64,000 bases of DNA, from NCBI RefSeq assembly GCF_023634765.1, contig NZ_JAMLFX010000003.1:75266-139265 (forward strand), written 5' to 3'. Source of the stretch: Pseudomonas sp. AKS31 (lineage in GTDB: Bacteria; Pseudomonadota; Gammaproteobacteria; Pseudomonadales; Pseudomonadaceae). The notes under the pieces were generated by a model. The model was not told the DNA's origin. It ran no database searches and saw nothing but the letters and a program-made list of their open reading frames with translations. This document shows, in pieces, positions 1-9,239 of the stretch (within the stretch, counting starts at the first letter, position 1; each line of letters starts with the position of its first letter). The position numbers were made by a program, and so were the translations under genes.

Positions 1-11
1 GCTCCCACAGG
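1..11. repeat. Right arm of a REP palindrome cut by the window edge
   Basis: The first bases read gctcccacagg, identical to the outer end of the REP palindromes found several times later in the window. The left arm lies outside the window. Confidence 0.5.
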
Positions 12-24
12 GGAATGTGTCCTG

Positions 25-648
25 TCAGTGGCTCTTGGGGGCGAGTTTCTGGCCTTGTTCGACGGCCCAGGCCACGACTTTTGCGCTCAGGCGATCACTG
101 GCCTGGCCAAATCCGGCCACTACCGCCGGCACTTGCACATCGCTCAACGGCTGACGCTCCTCAAACCGTCGACTGGCCAGAATCCGCTGGTCGTAACCGC
201 GCACCAGCAACGCATCGACGCGCACCACGACGCTGGCCTGTGTGCCCTGATACTCGGCCTGAAACGCCTGCAAGCTCCCGCCCAATTCCAGATCTGCAGC
301 AAAGTTGCTGTCATCGGTACTGAGCAACGTCACCCGACCATCACGCGTAAACCCGTCGAGCAAGCGATTACGCACCAGCACCGGCGCCGGATCACTCCAG
401 CGCGAGCCTTTGTAGCTGCTGATCACGTCACCTTGTGGAATCACCGCAATCGTCGGCCGGTTCAACGCTTCGCTGGCCTGCAACTTGTTCAACCGCAGCG
501 ACCACGGCTGAGTCGCCGCCGGACTGGCCGAGGCGGGCGCCTGGGCGGTGGGCAGGCGATAGACATCCGACGGCTCTGACTGGGGCAGAATCGAACAGGC
601 GCTGATCAGCGTGAAGCCGGCGAGGAGGGCAAGTCGAGTCAGCTTCAT
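25..648 (-). CDS. ABC-type transport auxiliary lipoprotein (PqiC/YmbA-like)
   Basis: This 207-residue lipoprotein is the last gene of an Mla/Mce-type lipid transport operon. It begins with a lipoprotein signal peptide ending in the lipobox LISAC, so Cys18 is the predicted lipidated residue. The mature part matches the ABC-transport auxiliary lipoprotein family (PqiC/YmbA type), whose members are usually anchored in the outer membrane and pair with an MCE protein in moving lipids between the membranes. The start codon overlaps the stop of the MCE gene by ATGA, implying translational coupling. Family assignment rests on the lipobox, the length and the operon context; the substrate is not visible. 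Confidence 0.8.
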   Translation of the reverse strand: MKLTRLALLAGFTLISACSILPQSEPSDVYRLPTAQAPASASPAATQPWSLRLNKLQASEALNRPTIAVIPQGDVISSYKGSRWSDPAPVLVRNRLLDGFTRDGRVTLLSTDDSNFAADLELGGSLQAFQAEYQGTQASVVVRVDALLVRGYDQRILASRRFEERQPLSDVQVPAVVAGFGQASDRLSAKVVAWAVEQGQKLAPKSH

Positions 649-1583
649 GGCGTGAATTCCTTGTTCTTGTCACGGCCCAGCAGGTAGCCGCTGGGATTGG
701 CCTCAAGGCGTTGCGAGATGGCGCGCAGCGAGGTCAGCGTCTCACGCAGTTCGCGGATCGCCGGGGCCAGGCCATTGAGGCCCTGCATGCCGTTGTCGAG
801 GGAGTTTTCGTTTTTGCTGAGCAAGGTGCTGATGGTGGTTGTGCTTTGTTCCAGCGACTTCATGGCTTGCTCGGCGCTGCCCAGTGCCTGTTTGCCCTGG
901 TCGTTGATCAAGCCGTTGGCGTTGCGCATCAGCAACGAGGTCTGCTCGAGCATGCTGCCGGCCTGTTTACCGACGGTCGCCAGTTGCTGCATGGCTTGCT
1001 TGATGTCGCCGCGCTGATCGTTGATGGTGCCGGTGGTCTGCTCCAGATGGGCAAGGGTTTTGCTCACACGCTCGACGTTCTCGGCCGAGAACATCTGGTT
1101 GGCGTTCTGCAGCAGCGCAGTGATGCCGGTCATCAAATCGTTGGAGTCATTGAGCAGCCGCGAAATAGGCGAGGGCGATGCGACGATGGTCGGCAGGTTG
1201 CCGTCATGGCCGCGCAGCTTCGGGCTTTCCGGTGTACCGCCGCTGAGCTGGATGATCGACGTCCCGGTGATCCCGGCCAGCGCCAGTTTGGCCTGGGTGT
1301 CTTCCTTGACCGGCGTATCGCCGCCGAGACGAATCCGCGCCAGCACGCGCCGTGGATCTTTTGGATCAAGGCGCAGGTTGATCACATCACCGACCTTGAT
1401 CCCGCTGTACTGCACCGGGCTGCCCTTGGACAGGCCACTGACCGCTTCGCTGAAGACAATCTCGTAATCCTTGAACTCGGTGTCGACGCTGGACTTGGCC
1501 AGCCACAGACCGAAGAGCAGGGCGCCTGCCACCACAATCACGGTGAACAGGCCGATCAACACATGATGCGCTCGGGTTTCCAT
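645..1583 (-). CDS. MlaD family (MCE domain) substrate-binding protein
   Basis: Single-pass periplasmic lipid-binding subunit of an Mla-type ABC importer, 312 residues. After METRAHH comes one hydrophobic segment (about residues 8-28), then the MCE domain (VSGLSKGSPVQYSGIKVGDV and following), then a long helical, Gln/Ser/Asn-rich C-terminal region. MCE proteins form hexamers that pass lipids between the membranes. The start chosen lies 1 base beyond the upstream ATPase stop; a longer reading would run 35 codons into the ATPase gene. The stop overlaps the lipoprotein start. The phospholipid substrate is inferred from the family. Confidence 0.88.
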   Translation of the reverse strand: METRAHHVLIGLFTVIVVAGALLFGLWLAKSSVDTEFKDYEIVFSEAVSGLSKGSPVQYSGIKVGDVINLRLDPKDPRRVLARIRLGGDTPVKEDTQAKLALAGITGTSIIQLSGGTPESPKLRGHDGNLPTIVASPSPISRLLNDSNDLMTGITALLQNANQMFSAENVERVSKTLAHLEQTTGTINDQRGDIKQAMQQLATVGKQAGSMLEQTSLLMRNANGLINDQGKQALGSAEQAMKSLEQSTTTISTLLSKNENSLDNGMQGLNGLAPAIRELRETLTSLRAISQRLEANPSGYLLGRDKNKEFTP

Positions 1584-1584
1584 G

Positions 1585-2388
1585 TCAGACCTCGTTGAGC
1601 AATTTGGCGGCGTCCAGCGCCGAGCGGCCGCGCGGGCCGTGGAAGTATTCGTGAATCCACGCGTCGTCGGTTTCCGAGACGACGTCAATGGGGCCGGCGA
1701 CCAGGACTTTCTTCTGCGCCAGCACCGCCACGCGGTCGGTGATGGTGTAGAGCGTGTCGAGGTCGTGGGTCACCAGAAACACGCTGAGACCGAGCGCATC
1801 GCGCAGGGTCAGGATCAATTGATCGAACTGCGCCGCGCCAATCGGATCGAGGCCGGCGGTGGGTTCATCGAGAAACAGAATGTCCGGATCCAGCGCCAGG
1901 GCCCGGGCCAGAGCGGCGCGTTTGATCATGCCGCCGGACAGCGACGCCGGGTATTTGTCCGCCGCCGACAGCGGCAGCCCGGCCAGCGCCAGTTTCACCG
2001 CGGCCAGGTGCTCGGCGTCGTTGCGACTCAGGCCGGCGTGTTCGATAAGGGGCAGGGCGACGTTCTCGGTGACGGTCAGCGAGGAAAACAGCGCGCCTTT
2101 CTGAAACAGCACGCCAAAACGCCGCTCAACCAGCGAACGCTCATGTTCGGACAGGCTCGGCAGGTTCTTGCCGAACACTTTGACCATGCCTTCGCTGGGC
2201 CGGCGCAGGCCGACGATGCTGCGCAGCAACACCGATTTGCCGCTGCCGGAGCCACCGACCACGGCGAGGATTTCTCCCTTGTACAAATCCAGATCGAGGT
2301 TCTCGTGCACGCTCTGGCTGCCAAAGCGATTGCACAGGCCACGGACTTCGATCACCGCCTCCGAGGGCGCGCGCGGTAGACGACTCAC
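1585..2388 (-). CDS. ABC transporter ATP-binding protein (MlaF-like)
   Basis: Cytoplasmic ATPase of the Mla/Mce-type transporter, 267 residues. The Walker A motif GGSGSGKS is at residues 45-52, followed by the signature LSGGM and the Walker B stretch ILFLDEP, with the switch histidine in LVTHD. The start is a GTG (VSRLPRAP) whose first bases overlap the permease stop by 4 bp (GTGA), so it is probably translated by coupling. The closest named relatives are MlaF/Ttg2A, but the main mla operon of Pseudomonas lies elsewhere and carries a separate MlaC, which is absent here. Confidence 0.9.
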   Translation of the reverse strand: MSRLPRAPSEAVIEVRGLCNRFGSQSVHENLDLDLYKGEILAVVGGSGSGKSVLLRSIVGLRRPSEGMVKVFGKNLPSLSEHERSLVERRFGVLFQKGALFSSLTVTENVALPLIEHAGLSRNDAEHLAAVKLALAGLPLSAADKYPASLSGGMIKRAALARALALDPDILFLDEPTAGLDPIGAAQFDQLILTLRDALGLSVFLVTHDLDTLYTITDRVAVLAQKKVLVAGPIDVVSETDDAWIHEYFHGPRGRSALDAAKLLNEV

Positions 2389-3533
2389 CAGCCCATCTCC
2401 ATGAAGAACAGCGCAGCCACCGCGTCGAGCACGATCACCACGAAAATCGACTGCACCACCGCAGACGTGGTGTGCGCGCCGACCGACTCGGCGCTGCCAC
2501 TGACCTTGAAGCCTTCCAGGCAACCAATCGCGGCAATCAGGAAAGCGAAAATCGGGGCTTTGACCAGGCCCACCAGGAAATGCTGGATGCCGATGTCCGA
2601 CTGCAGCAAAGACAGGAACATCGCCGGCGAAATATCCAGCGACACCGCGCAGACCACGCCGCCGCCGATGATCCCGCACAGCATGGCGAGAAAAGTCAGC
2701 ATCGGCAGGGCCACCAGCATCGCCAACACACGCGGCACTACCAGCAGTTCCATCGGGTCGAGGCCGAGGGTGCGGATTGCGTCGATTTCTTCGTTGGCCT
2801 TCATCGAACCGATTTGCGCGGTGAACGCACTGGCGGTGCGCCCAGCCATCAGGATCGCCGTGAGCAGCACACCGAACTCGCGCAGGAACGAGAAGCCCAC
2901 CAGGTCCACGGTAAAAATCGTCGCGCCGAAACTGGCCAGCACCGTGGCGCCGAGAAACGCCACCACCGCGCCGACCAGAAAGGTCAGCAACGCCACGATT
3001 GGCGCGGCGTCGAGGCCGGTCTGCTCGATGTGCGCAATCATCGGCGTGATGCGCCAGCGCTTGGGCCGGAACAGGTTGCGAGCGATGGTTTCCATGATCA
3101 GGCCGACGAAACCGAGCAGTTGCAGGGTGTCTTGCCAGACCGTGTCGACGGCGCGACCGATGCGCGTCAGCAATTGCACGCTGACGCTGATTTCCGGTTC
3201 CTTGATCGGCACGCAGAAATCGGTCATCGAGCAGTACACGGTTTGCAGCAGCGCGCGGTCGGCGGAAGTCAGGGTGCAATCGGGGTGTTCGGCGGATTGG
3301 CCGAGGCGTTCGGAACCGAGCAGTTCGACCAGCAGGGAGGCGCCAGCGGTGTCGAGGGCGCCGAGGCTGTTCAGATCAATCAGCGTGTTGGTGTCGTACT
3401 GGCCGTGGAGCTTTTCGCTCAGTTGCTTGAGCTCGGCGTAATGGGCAAGCGTCCAGTCCCCGGTAACCCGCAGGCGGGCAGGGGTTATCGACGTGTCCAG
3501 TTGGGCATTGCCGCTGATCGAGCTGCTGGTCAT
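2385..3533 (-). CDS. MlaE-type ABC permease with N-terminal STAS domain
   Basis: Inner-membrane permease of the lipid transport operon, 382 residues. About the first 110 residues resemble a STAS domain (ALDTAGASLLVELLG), a module that in the classic Mla system is the separate protein MlaB. The remainder is the MlaE domain with several membrane helices and the conserved stretch SMKANEEIDAIRTLGLDP. Fusing STAS to MlaE removes the need for a separate MlaB. A GGAG ribosome site precedes the ATG. It is the first gene of the operon permease-ATPase-MCE-lipoprotein, with overlaps or 1-bp gaps at every junction. Confidence 0.9.
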   Translation of the reverse strand: MTSSSISGNAQLDTSITPARLRVTGDWTLAHYAELKQLSEKLHGQYDTNTLIDLNSLGALDTAGASLLVELLGSERLGQSAEHPDCTLTSADRALLQTVYCSMTDFCVPIKEPEISVSVQLLTRIGRAVDTVWQDTLQLLGFVGLIMETIARNLFRPKRWRITPMIAHIEQTGLDAAPIVALLTFLVGAVVAFLGATVLASFGATIFTVDLVGFSFLREFGVLLTAILMAGRTASAFTAQIGSMKANEEIDAIRTLGLDPMELLVVPRVLAMLVALPMLTFLAMLCGIIGGGVVCAVSLDISPAMFLSLLQSDIGIQHFLVGLVKAPIFAFLIAAIGCLEGFKVSGSAESVGAHTTSAVVQSIFVVIVLDAVAALFFMEMGW

Positions 3534-3587
3534 AAGCTCCGTGCTTGTTCGGCCTTTATGCGAACTAACGTAATAGCACGAACCGGA

Positions 3588-4616
3588 TTACTTTTCTTTG
3601 ATCGCTGTGCTGTCCGTGACTTCGAAGCGCAGCACGCCGATCACCTGGCCATCCTCGGTCAACACCCGCACCTGCCACTTGCCCGCCGGGTTGCCGGGGA
3701 AGTTCTGCTTATGCGTCCAGGCCCGGTAGCCTTCCTTGCGCCCGCCGTGAATGTCGAGGGCGATGCGGTCGACCTCTTTGCCGTTGAATTGCCAGACGTG
3801 ATAAATCCGCTCATCCAGCCCGCGCGGCGCGTTGATTGCGGTGTAGGCGTAGAGGCCATCGCCACGAATCTGCTCGGCGCTGACCGTGTCGAGGCTGGCG
3901 CCGGGAGTGCGGTCCTGCATTTGCGTGCTGATCGCCACATCGGTCATCCATAACGTTGCCGGCGGCACCCACGAACGCAGCGCCCAACCGACGCCACCGA
4001 TGCCGACCGTGATGCACAGGATCGCCAGAGCATTGCGCACGGTGCGGATCGGGAAGATCGAGGCCAGACTCGGGAACGACAACAGCACGGCAATGCCCAG
4101 CGCCCACTTGAAGCTCTGCGCGGTGGTCAGGTGCATGATCACCGGCAACGCGGTGAGCAGGGCGGCGAACAGGGTCAGTGTGTGCAGCGCGAGAAACGCC
4201 CAGCGCCGTGGCGCCAGCCATTTGTAATAGAGCGGATCGACGATGGAGATCAGTGCGGCAACGCTGAGCAGACCGGTGAAAAACAACTGGCCGCTGTTCC
4301 AGGTGGTGGTGATGAAGAAAAACGGCAGGACGAAAAACAGGCTTTCCTGATGGATCATCTGCGTCGCGTAACGCAGCAGCGGCTGGGGAATCTCGCGTTT
4401 GAACACGCGGGTGAAGAGGCCGGTGAGGGTGTTTTCCAGCATCAGCCAGATCCAGCTGAGCAGCATGATCACGGTGATCCAACTCGCCAGGCCCTGCTGA
4501 CGATCGACCATGATGAAACTGCCGACCCCGGAGATGAACCCGCCAAGCGCAATGACCCCGGGATAGCGCTTCATCAGTTCGAGAATGCGCTGGATCAGGA
4601 GCTGTATTTTCGGCAT
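3588..4616 (-). CDS. DUF5924/DUF2914 family membrane protein
   Basis: Membrane protein of 342 residues without known function. The N-terminal two thirds hold six or more hydrophobic segments (for example WITVIMLLSWIWLMLENTL). The last 100 residues form a soluble domain with WQFNGKEVDRIALDIHGGRK and WQVRVLTEDGQVIGVLRFEV, which I recognise as DUF2914, normally found with an N-terminal DUF5924 region. It reads in the same direction as the lipid transport operon but lies upstream of it with a gap of about 54 bp, so it could be co-transcribed. No enzyme motif is visible. Confidence 0.75.
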   Translation of the reverse strand: MPKIQLLIQRILELMKRYPGVIALGGFISGVGSFIMVDRQQGLASWITVIMLLSWIWLMLENTLTGLFTRVFKREIPQPLLRYATQMIHQESLFFVLPFFFITTTWNSGQLFFTGLLSVAALISIVDPLYYKWLAPRRWAFLALHTLTLFAALLTALPVIMHLTTAQSFKWALGIAVLLSFPSLASIFPIRTVRNALAILCITVGIGGVGWALRSWVPPATLWMTDVAISTQMQDRTPGASLDTVSAEQIRGDGLYAYTAINAPRGLDERIYHVWQFNGKEVDRIALDIHGGRKEGYRAWTHKQNFPGNPAGKWQVRVLTEDGQVIGVLRFEVTDSTAIKEK

Positions 4617-4718
4617 TTGGGCGGTTCACAATTTGATAGGAAAAAACCTCGACAGAGTAGCGCCCGCCGGGCGCTGTGGCGAGGCTGCCGGTCACTTATT
4701 CGGTGCATTTCAGGGCCT

Positions 4719-4797
4719 CAAAAGATCGCAGCCTTCGGCAGCTCCTACATTTGGAACGCAATCCCCTGTAGGAGCTGCCGCAGGCTGCGATCTTTTG
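4719..4797. repeat. REP palindrome pair
   Basis: Two inverted arms, aaagatcgcagccttcggca and its near-complement gccgcaggctgcgatctttt, with gctcctaca/tgtaggagc continuing each arm, enclose about 20 bases. This is the common intergenic REP type of the P. fluorescens group; it recurs at 12,083. Confidence 0.8.
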
Positions 4798-4801
4798 ATC
4801 T

Positions 4802-6181
4802 TCAACCCCGCTTGCGGTGCAAACGCCAGCCGATCAGGATCAGCAACACCAGGCCCAACCCACCCGCACTCAGCCACAACACTTGGTCATCACTGATCAA
4901 TGGCTTCTCGATCCGCAGATACCCCGGTTGCAACAGCAACTCGCGCATCGCCTTGTTCGCTGCTTCCAGAGTCACTCCTTGCAGCTCGCGCGCCGGGTTG
5001 GCGAAGCGGCCGTCCTGGTAATCGCCGAGGGCGCTCCAGTAATAATCCGCCAGCGCACTGTTACCTTGCACCGCCCACGCCTGATGGGCGATCGAGGCCT
5101 GTTTGATCCGCGCGAAAGTATCCGGATCCAGGCCGTTTTTCAGCAGATCGGCCTTGAGGTCTTCGAGTACCTGAATGGCTTCGTCAACATCATCGCGATC
5201 CAGGTCGGCATTCAGGCTCATGAAACCGACGCCGCCAAACACTTCGCGCTCGGCCCACGGCCCGTAGGACAAACCGTGGTTGAGGCGAATCTGCCGGTAC
5301 AGCGCCCAGTCCAGATAATCCTTGAGAATGTCGAAGGTCTGATCGTACTGATCATCGATCACCGGTTCCGGTACCAGCCAGTGCAGCTTGGCGCTGTCGC
5401 CGATAAAGCCCCGGGTGAGGGTGCGCTCATGGGCGGCGCGGGTGCTGATGTCCGGCAACGCACGGTGTTCGCTCGGTTCCACCGCGTCGAGCGCGCCCCA
5501 GGTGCGTTCCAGATAGGCTGGCAGCAGTTTGTCGAGTTCGCCGACGACGATCAGGGTCATGTTGTTCGGCGCGTACCAGGCCTTGCGCACCTTCTCCAGT
5601 TGCTCTTGAGTCAGGTGGCCGACTTCGGCGCGTTGCGGGCACTTCAGGCCCAGTTCGACCGCGAGTTGATTACTCGCGGTGTGGCCGAGATCCTGCCGAT
5701 CAAGGAAGCGTTGCAGGCGTGTGTAATGGCCACCGTCCTCACGCTCGACCACACGTTTGGCGGCGTTGATCGCGTTGTCGTCGATGCGCGTTTGTGTGAG
5801 CAGAGCGAGCAGCAGGTCGAGCACTTTGCGCTGGTTTTTTGCCGGCGCTTCGATGACAAACGTGGTGTCAGCGTTGCTGGTGAACGCGTTCCAGTCACCG
5901 CCCAACGCCTGCATGCGTTCTTCCAGCCCCCCTTCGCCAGTGGCGTCGATGCCGCTGAACAACAAGTGTTCGAGCAGGTGCGGCAGCTCTTTGTCATCGC
6001 AGTCGAAATCGTCGAGGCCAACGCCGACCACCAGCCGGATCGCCACATGCCCGCGCTCGGTGCCGGGTTTGAGCAGCAACTGCAAACCATTGGGCAGCGC
6101 ATAGCCTTCAACCTGAAAACGATCCAGGGCGAAGGCGGGCAGGGAACCGAGCAACAGACAGGCGAACAACAGGCAACGCAT
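4802..6181 (-). CDS. M16 family zinc metallopeptidase, membrane anchored
   Basis: Secreted or periplasmic protease of 459 residues. It has a signal peptide (MRCLLFACLLLGSLPAFA), the inverted zinc motif HLLEH at residues 68-72 with a downstream glutamate near residue 147 (VVERED), an M16 C-terminal domain (TLIVVGELD onward), and a single C-terminal membrane helix followed by RLHRKRG. Full-length M16 proteases contain two such halves; this protein has one active-site half and one C-terminal domain and would act as a single chain or homodimer. The substrate is unknown. REP elements flank both sides, so it is probably monocistronic. Confidence 0.85.
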   Translation of the reverse strand: MRCLLFACLLLGSLPAFALDRFQVEGYALPNGLQLLLKPGTERGHVAIRLVVGVGLDDFDCDDKELPHLLEHLLFSGIDATGEGGLEERMQALGGDWNAFTSNADTTFVIEAPAKNQRKVLDLLLALLTQTRIDDNAINAAKRVVEREDGGHYTRLQRFLDRQDLGHTASNQLAVELGLKCPQRAEVGHLTQEQLEKVRKAWYAPNNMTLIVVGELDKLLPAYLERTWGALDAVEPSEHRALPDISTRAAHERTLTRGFIGDSAKLHWLVPEPVIDDQYDQTFDILKDYLDWALYRQIRLNHGLSYGPWAEREVFGGVGFMSLNADLDRDDVDEAIQVLEDLKADLLKNGLDPDTFARIKQASIAHQAWAVQGNSALADYYWSALGDYQDGRFANPARELQGVTLEAANKAMRELLLQPGYLRIEKPLISDDQVLWLSAGGLGLVLLILIGWRLHRKRG

Positions 6182-6227
6182 AACAGGCTTCCGTACGGCT
6201 GATTTGGAGATCCGTGTCGTCAGTCAG

Positions 6228-6314
6228 GGGCCCATCGCTGGCAAGCCAGCTCCCACAAGGATTTGCGGCGTTCACAAAACCCTGTGGGAGCTGGCTTGCC
6301 AGCGATGGGGCCCT
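6228..6314. repeat. REP palindrome pair
   Basis: The arms gggcccatcgctggcaagcc and ggcttgccagcgatggggcc, each with an inner agctcccaca/tgtgggagct, enclose about 30 bases. It lies between two leftward genes. The same type recurs near 28,701. Confidence 0.85.
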
Positions 6315-6358
6315 TGAGGCTGAACTCTGTGTTACTGACTGACCCTAGCCCCAGACGT

Positions 6359-8017
6359 TCAAGGCGAATGCGTAATGTCGGCAATATCATCCGCCGCCAG
6401 CGCCCCGGTATCCGCCGTTTCCAGCACCACATACGCACTGCCGCAAAACAGCGAGTTGAGCCGCTTCATGTCGGCAATCAACTCCAGGTGCAGCGAACTG
6501 GTCTCGATACTCTGCACGATCTTGCGTTGCAAACGGCTGACATGCGCATGGGCCAGACGACGTTCCTGCGCGCGAAAGCGGCGTTTCTCGCGGAGCAATT
6601 GCCGGGCACTTTCGCGGTCACCGCTGAGAAAGACCGAAAGCCCCAAACGCAGGTTAGCGATCAATTGCTGCTGCAATCCGGCGAGATCCTCCAGGCCTTC
6701 TTCGGAAAACGACCGTCGCTGGGAGGTTTTCTGCTGCTGGATCTTGCGCAGCATGCGTTCGATCAGGTCGGCGGCCAGCTTCAGGTTGATCGCCAGCTCG
6801 ATGATCTCGGCCCAGCGCCGGCTGTCCTGCTCGCCGAGGTCTTCGCGGGGCATCTGCGCCAGGTAGAGCTTGATTGCGCTGTACAGCGCTTCGACGTCGT
6901 CGGTCAGTCGGCGCATTTCCTGGGTGACGGCGGTCTGCTTGCCGTGCAACACATCGAGCGAGGCGTCGAGCATGTTGTCGAGCAGATCGCCCATGCGCAG
7001 GGTTTCCCGCGCGGCGTTGGCCAGCGCCAGGCTCGGTGTGACCAGCGCGGTCGCGTCGAGATGGCGTGGTTTGGCGGTGCCGTTGACCTCCGGCCGCTCC
7101 GGTAGCAGCCACGCGCAGAGGCGCGCCATCGGCCCCACCGACGGCAGCAGAATCAGGCAGCGCGCGGTGTTGTAGAGCAAGTGGAAGCCGATGACCATTT
7201 CCTGCGGGCTGAAATCGAGGCTGTCGATCCAGTGCACCAACGGGTCGAGCACCGGGATGATCAGCAGCAGGCCAATCAGCTTGTACAACAGACTGCCCAG
7301 TGCCACTTGCCGGCCGGCGGCGTTCTGCATGCTGGTGCTCATGAACGCGAGAATGCCGCTGCCGATGTTGGCGCCAATCACCAGACCAATGGCGACCGGC
7401 AAACTGATGACCGCAGCGCCAGCCAGCGTCGCGGTGAGCAGCACAGCAGCGAGGCTGGAGTAGGAAATCATCGCGAACAACGCGCCGACCAAGGCGTCGA
7501 GGAGGATGTCGCCGGTCAGCGAGGCGAAGATCACCTTCACCCCTTGGGCGTGGGTGATCGGTGCGGCGGCCTCGACGATCAATTGCAACGCGAGAATGAT
7601 CAGCCCGAGGCCAATGGACACCCGGCCCATCTGCCCGAGCCGCGTCTGTTTGCGCGACAGAAAGAAAATCACCCCGAGAAAAATCAGCAGCGGCGACAGC
7701 CATGACAGGTCGAATGTCAGTACCCGCGCCATCAGCGCGGTACCGACGTCGGCCCCAAGCATGGTCGCCAGCGCCGGAGTCAGCGCCATAAGGCCCTGAC
7801 CAACGAAGGAGGTGACGAGCATGGCCGTGGCATTGCTGCTCTGCACCATCGCCGTCACGACGATGCCGGCGACAAAGGCCAGCCAGCGTCTGGACATGTT
7901 CTGGCCGATCACATGGCGCAGGTTGGTGCCATACACCCGCAGGATGCCGGTTCGGACGATGTGCGTGCCCCAGATCAGCAGGGCGACGGCGGAAAGCAGA
8001 TTGAGCAGGGTGAGCAT
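6359..8017 (-). CDS. Na/Pi cotransporter family protein with PhoU-like tail
   Basis: Inner-membrane sodium-dependent phosphate transporter of the NptA/PNaS type, 552 residues. The N-terminal 310 residues carry two inverted repeats of the Na/Pi cotransporter domain; the motif QSSNATAM (repeat 1) and SSLAAVLLTA (repeat 2) mark the paired cores. The C-terminal 200 residues are a soluble helical PhoU-like region (LRMGDLLDNMLD onward). An AGGGGG ribosome site precedes the start. It stands alone between REP elements. Whether it imports or exports phosphate cannot be read from the sequence. Confidence 0.88.
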   Translation of the reverse strand: MLTLLNLLSAVALLIWGTHIVRTGILRVYGTNLRHVIGQNMSRRWLAFVAGIVVTAMVQSSNATAMLVTSFVGQGLMALTPALATMLGADVGTALMARVLTFDLSWLSPLLIFLGVIFFLSRKQTRLGQMGRVSIGLGLIILALQLIVEAAAPITHAQGVKVIFASLTGDILLDALVGALFAMISYSSLAAVLLTATLAGAAVISLPVAIGLVIGANIGSGILAFMSTSMQNAAGRQVALGSLLYKLIGLLLIIPVLDPLVHWIDSLDFSPQEMVIGFHLLYNTARCLILLPSVGPMARLCAWLLPERPEVNGTAKPRHLDATALVTPSLALANAARETLRMGDLLDNMLDASLDVLHGKQTAVTQEMRRLTDDVEALYSAIKLYLAQMPREDLGEQDSRRWAEIIELAINLKLAADLIERMLRKIQQQKTSQRRSFSEEGLEDLAGLQQQLIANLRLGLSVFLSGDRESARQLLREKRRFRAQERRLAHAHVSRLQRKIVQSIETSSLHLELIADMKRLNSLFCGSAYVVLETADTGALAADDIADITHSP

Positions 8018-8204
8018 GCAGACCCCCTGTAATAGCAGTGCCTCAGAGAGGCAAGTTGACGGTACCGCGCGGTTTCTACGTTTTTGATACTTAAGCTGTA
8101 GTTGGCTAACGGTCTGGGCGCCAGCATTGCACAGCTAAAGTGCTGATTGAAACAAAAGTGTCATGAACAGCGCTTCATACACTCCCATTTAAATCAACGC
8201 CGCC

Positions 8205-8236
8205 CCTGTGGGAGCTGGCTTGCCAGCTCCCACAGG
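8205..8236. repeat. Short perfect REP hairpin
   Basis: cctgtgggagctggct followed directly by its inverse tgccagctcccacagg. It is a compact form of the same REP family, within the 369-bp gap between the Na/Pi transporter and TerC genes. Confidence 0.8.
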
Positions 8237-8268
8237 ATCCGCGGTGCCTGAATGCTGCACAAAAAAAT

Positions 8269-8358
8269 GTGGGAGCGAGCCTGCTCGCGAAAGCGGTGGA
8301 TCAGCCAACATGGTTGTCGACTGACACTCCGTTTTCGCGAGCAGGCTCGCTCCCACAG
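8269..8358. repeat. REP palindrome pair (gagcctgctcgcg type)
   Basis: The arms tgtgggagcgagcctgctcg and cgagcaggctcgctcccaca, each extended by cgaaa/tttcg, surround about 35 bases. With the preceding hairpin it fills most of this intergenic gap. The same type recurs at 17,518. Confidence 0.85.
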
Positions 8359-8386
8359 GGGTATTGCCTGCGTCTGGATTACCCGG

Positions 8387-9154
8387 TTATTGGCCCGGGA
8401 TGTCCTTGCGCAGTTTTACCGGATCCTGCTGCTGTCTCTTCTTGGCCATTGCACCGCGCAGCTTGATGTTGATCGCTTCCACCGCCAGCGAGAACGCCAT
8501 GGCGAAGTAGACGTAACCTTTCGGCACATGCACGTCGAACGACTCGGCGATCAACACGGTACCGACCACCAGCAGGAACGACAGCGCGAGCATCTTCAAC
8601 GACGGGTGCTTGTCGATGAATTCGCTGATCTTGCCGGACGCCAGCATCATCACCAGTACGGCCACGACAATCGCCGCGACCATCACCGGCACATGGGACA
8701 CCATGCCCACCGCCGTGATCACCGAATCCAGCGAGAAGACAATGTCGATAATCGCGATCTGGATGATGGTGTAAAGGAAGTTGCCACCCTTGCCGCCCGG
8801 GGTTTCGTCGCTTTCGTCTTCGCCTTCCAGCGCGTGGTACATCTCTTGCGAGCTCTTCCACAGCAGGAACAGACCACCGAAGAACAGGATCAGGTCACGG
8901 CCGGAAATGCCTTGGCCGAACACCTCGAACAGGTCGGCGGTGAGGCGCATGACCCAGGTGATCGACAGCAGCAACAGGATGCGGGTGATCATGGCCAGGC
9001 CAAGACCGAAGATCCGGGTGCGCTGCTGCATGTGTTTGGGCATGCGGCTGACCAGGATCGAAATCATGATGATGTTATCGATGCCGAGGACGATTTCCAG
9101 GGCGGTCAGGGTGAAGAAGGCAACCCAGATTTCGGGGTTGGTCAGCCATTCCAT
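8387..9154 (-). CDS. TerC family integral membrane protein
   Basis: Membrane protein of 255 residues with about seven hydrophobic segments. The N-terminal motif EIVLGIDNIIMISI and the second-half motif DIVFSLDSVITAVGM, each with an acidic residue inside a membrane helix, are the hallmark of the TerC/YgaP family, whose members take part in metal-ion (often manganese) homeostasis or tellurite resistance. No ter cluster genes are nearby, so a metal-export housekeeping role is more likely than tellurite resistance; that is inference. Confidence 0.88.
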   Translation of the reverse strand: MEWLTNPEIWVAFFTLTALEIVLGIDNIIMISILVSRMPKHMQQRTRIFGLGLAMITRILLLLSITWVMRLTADLFEVFGQGISGRDLILFFGGLFLLWKSSQEMYHALEGEDESDETPGGKGGNFLYTIIQIAIIDIVFSLDSVITAVGMVSHVPVMVAAIVVAVLVMMLASGKISEFIDKHPSLKMLALSFLLVVGTVLIAESFDVHVPKGYVYFAMAFSLAVEAINIKLRGAMAKKRQQQDPVKLRKDIPGQ

Positions 9155-9239
9155 GTGTATTCCTTTGAGCGATTGTTAAACCGAAAAAGGTCCGGGCTTC
9201 AAACAGCGAAGCCAGGACCCGAAACGGTGAGTCGTGGGC

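Noticed and set aside
2401..3953. Long rightward frames opposite the lipid transport operon
   Set aside because: High-GC antisense shadows of clear genes, without ribosome sites or protein families; similar frames across the core were dropped for the same reason.
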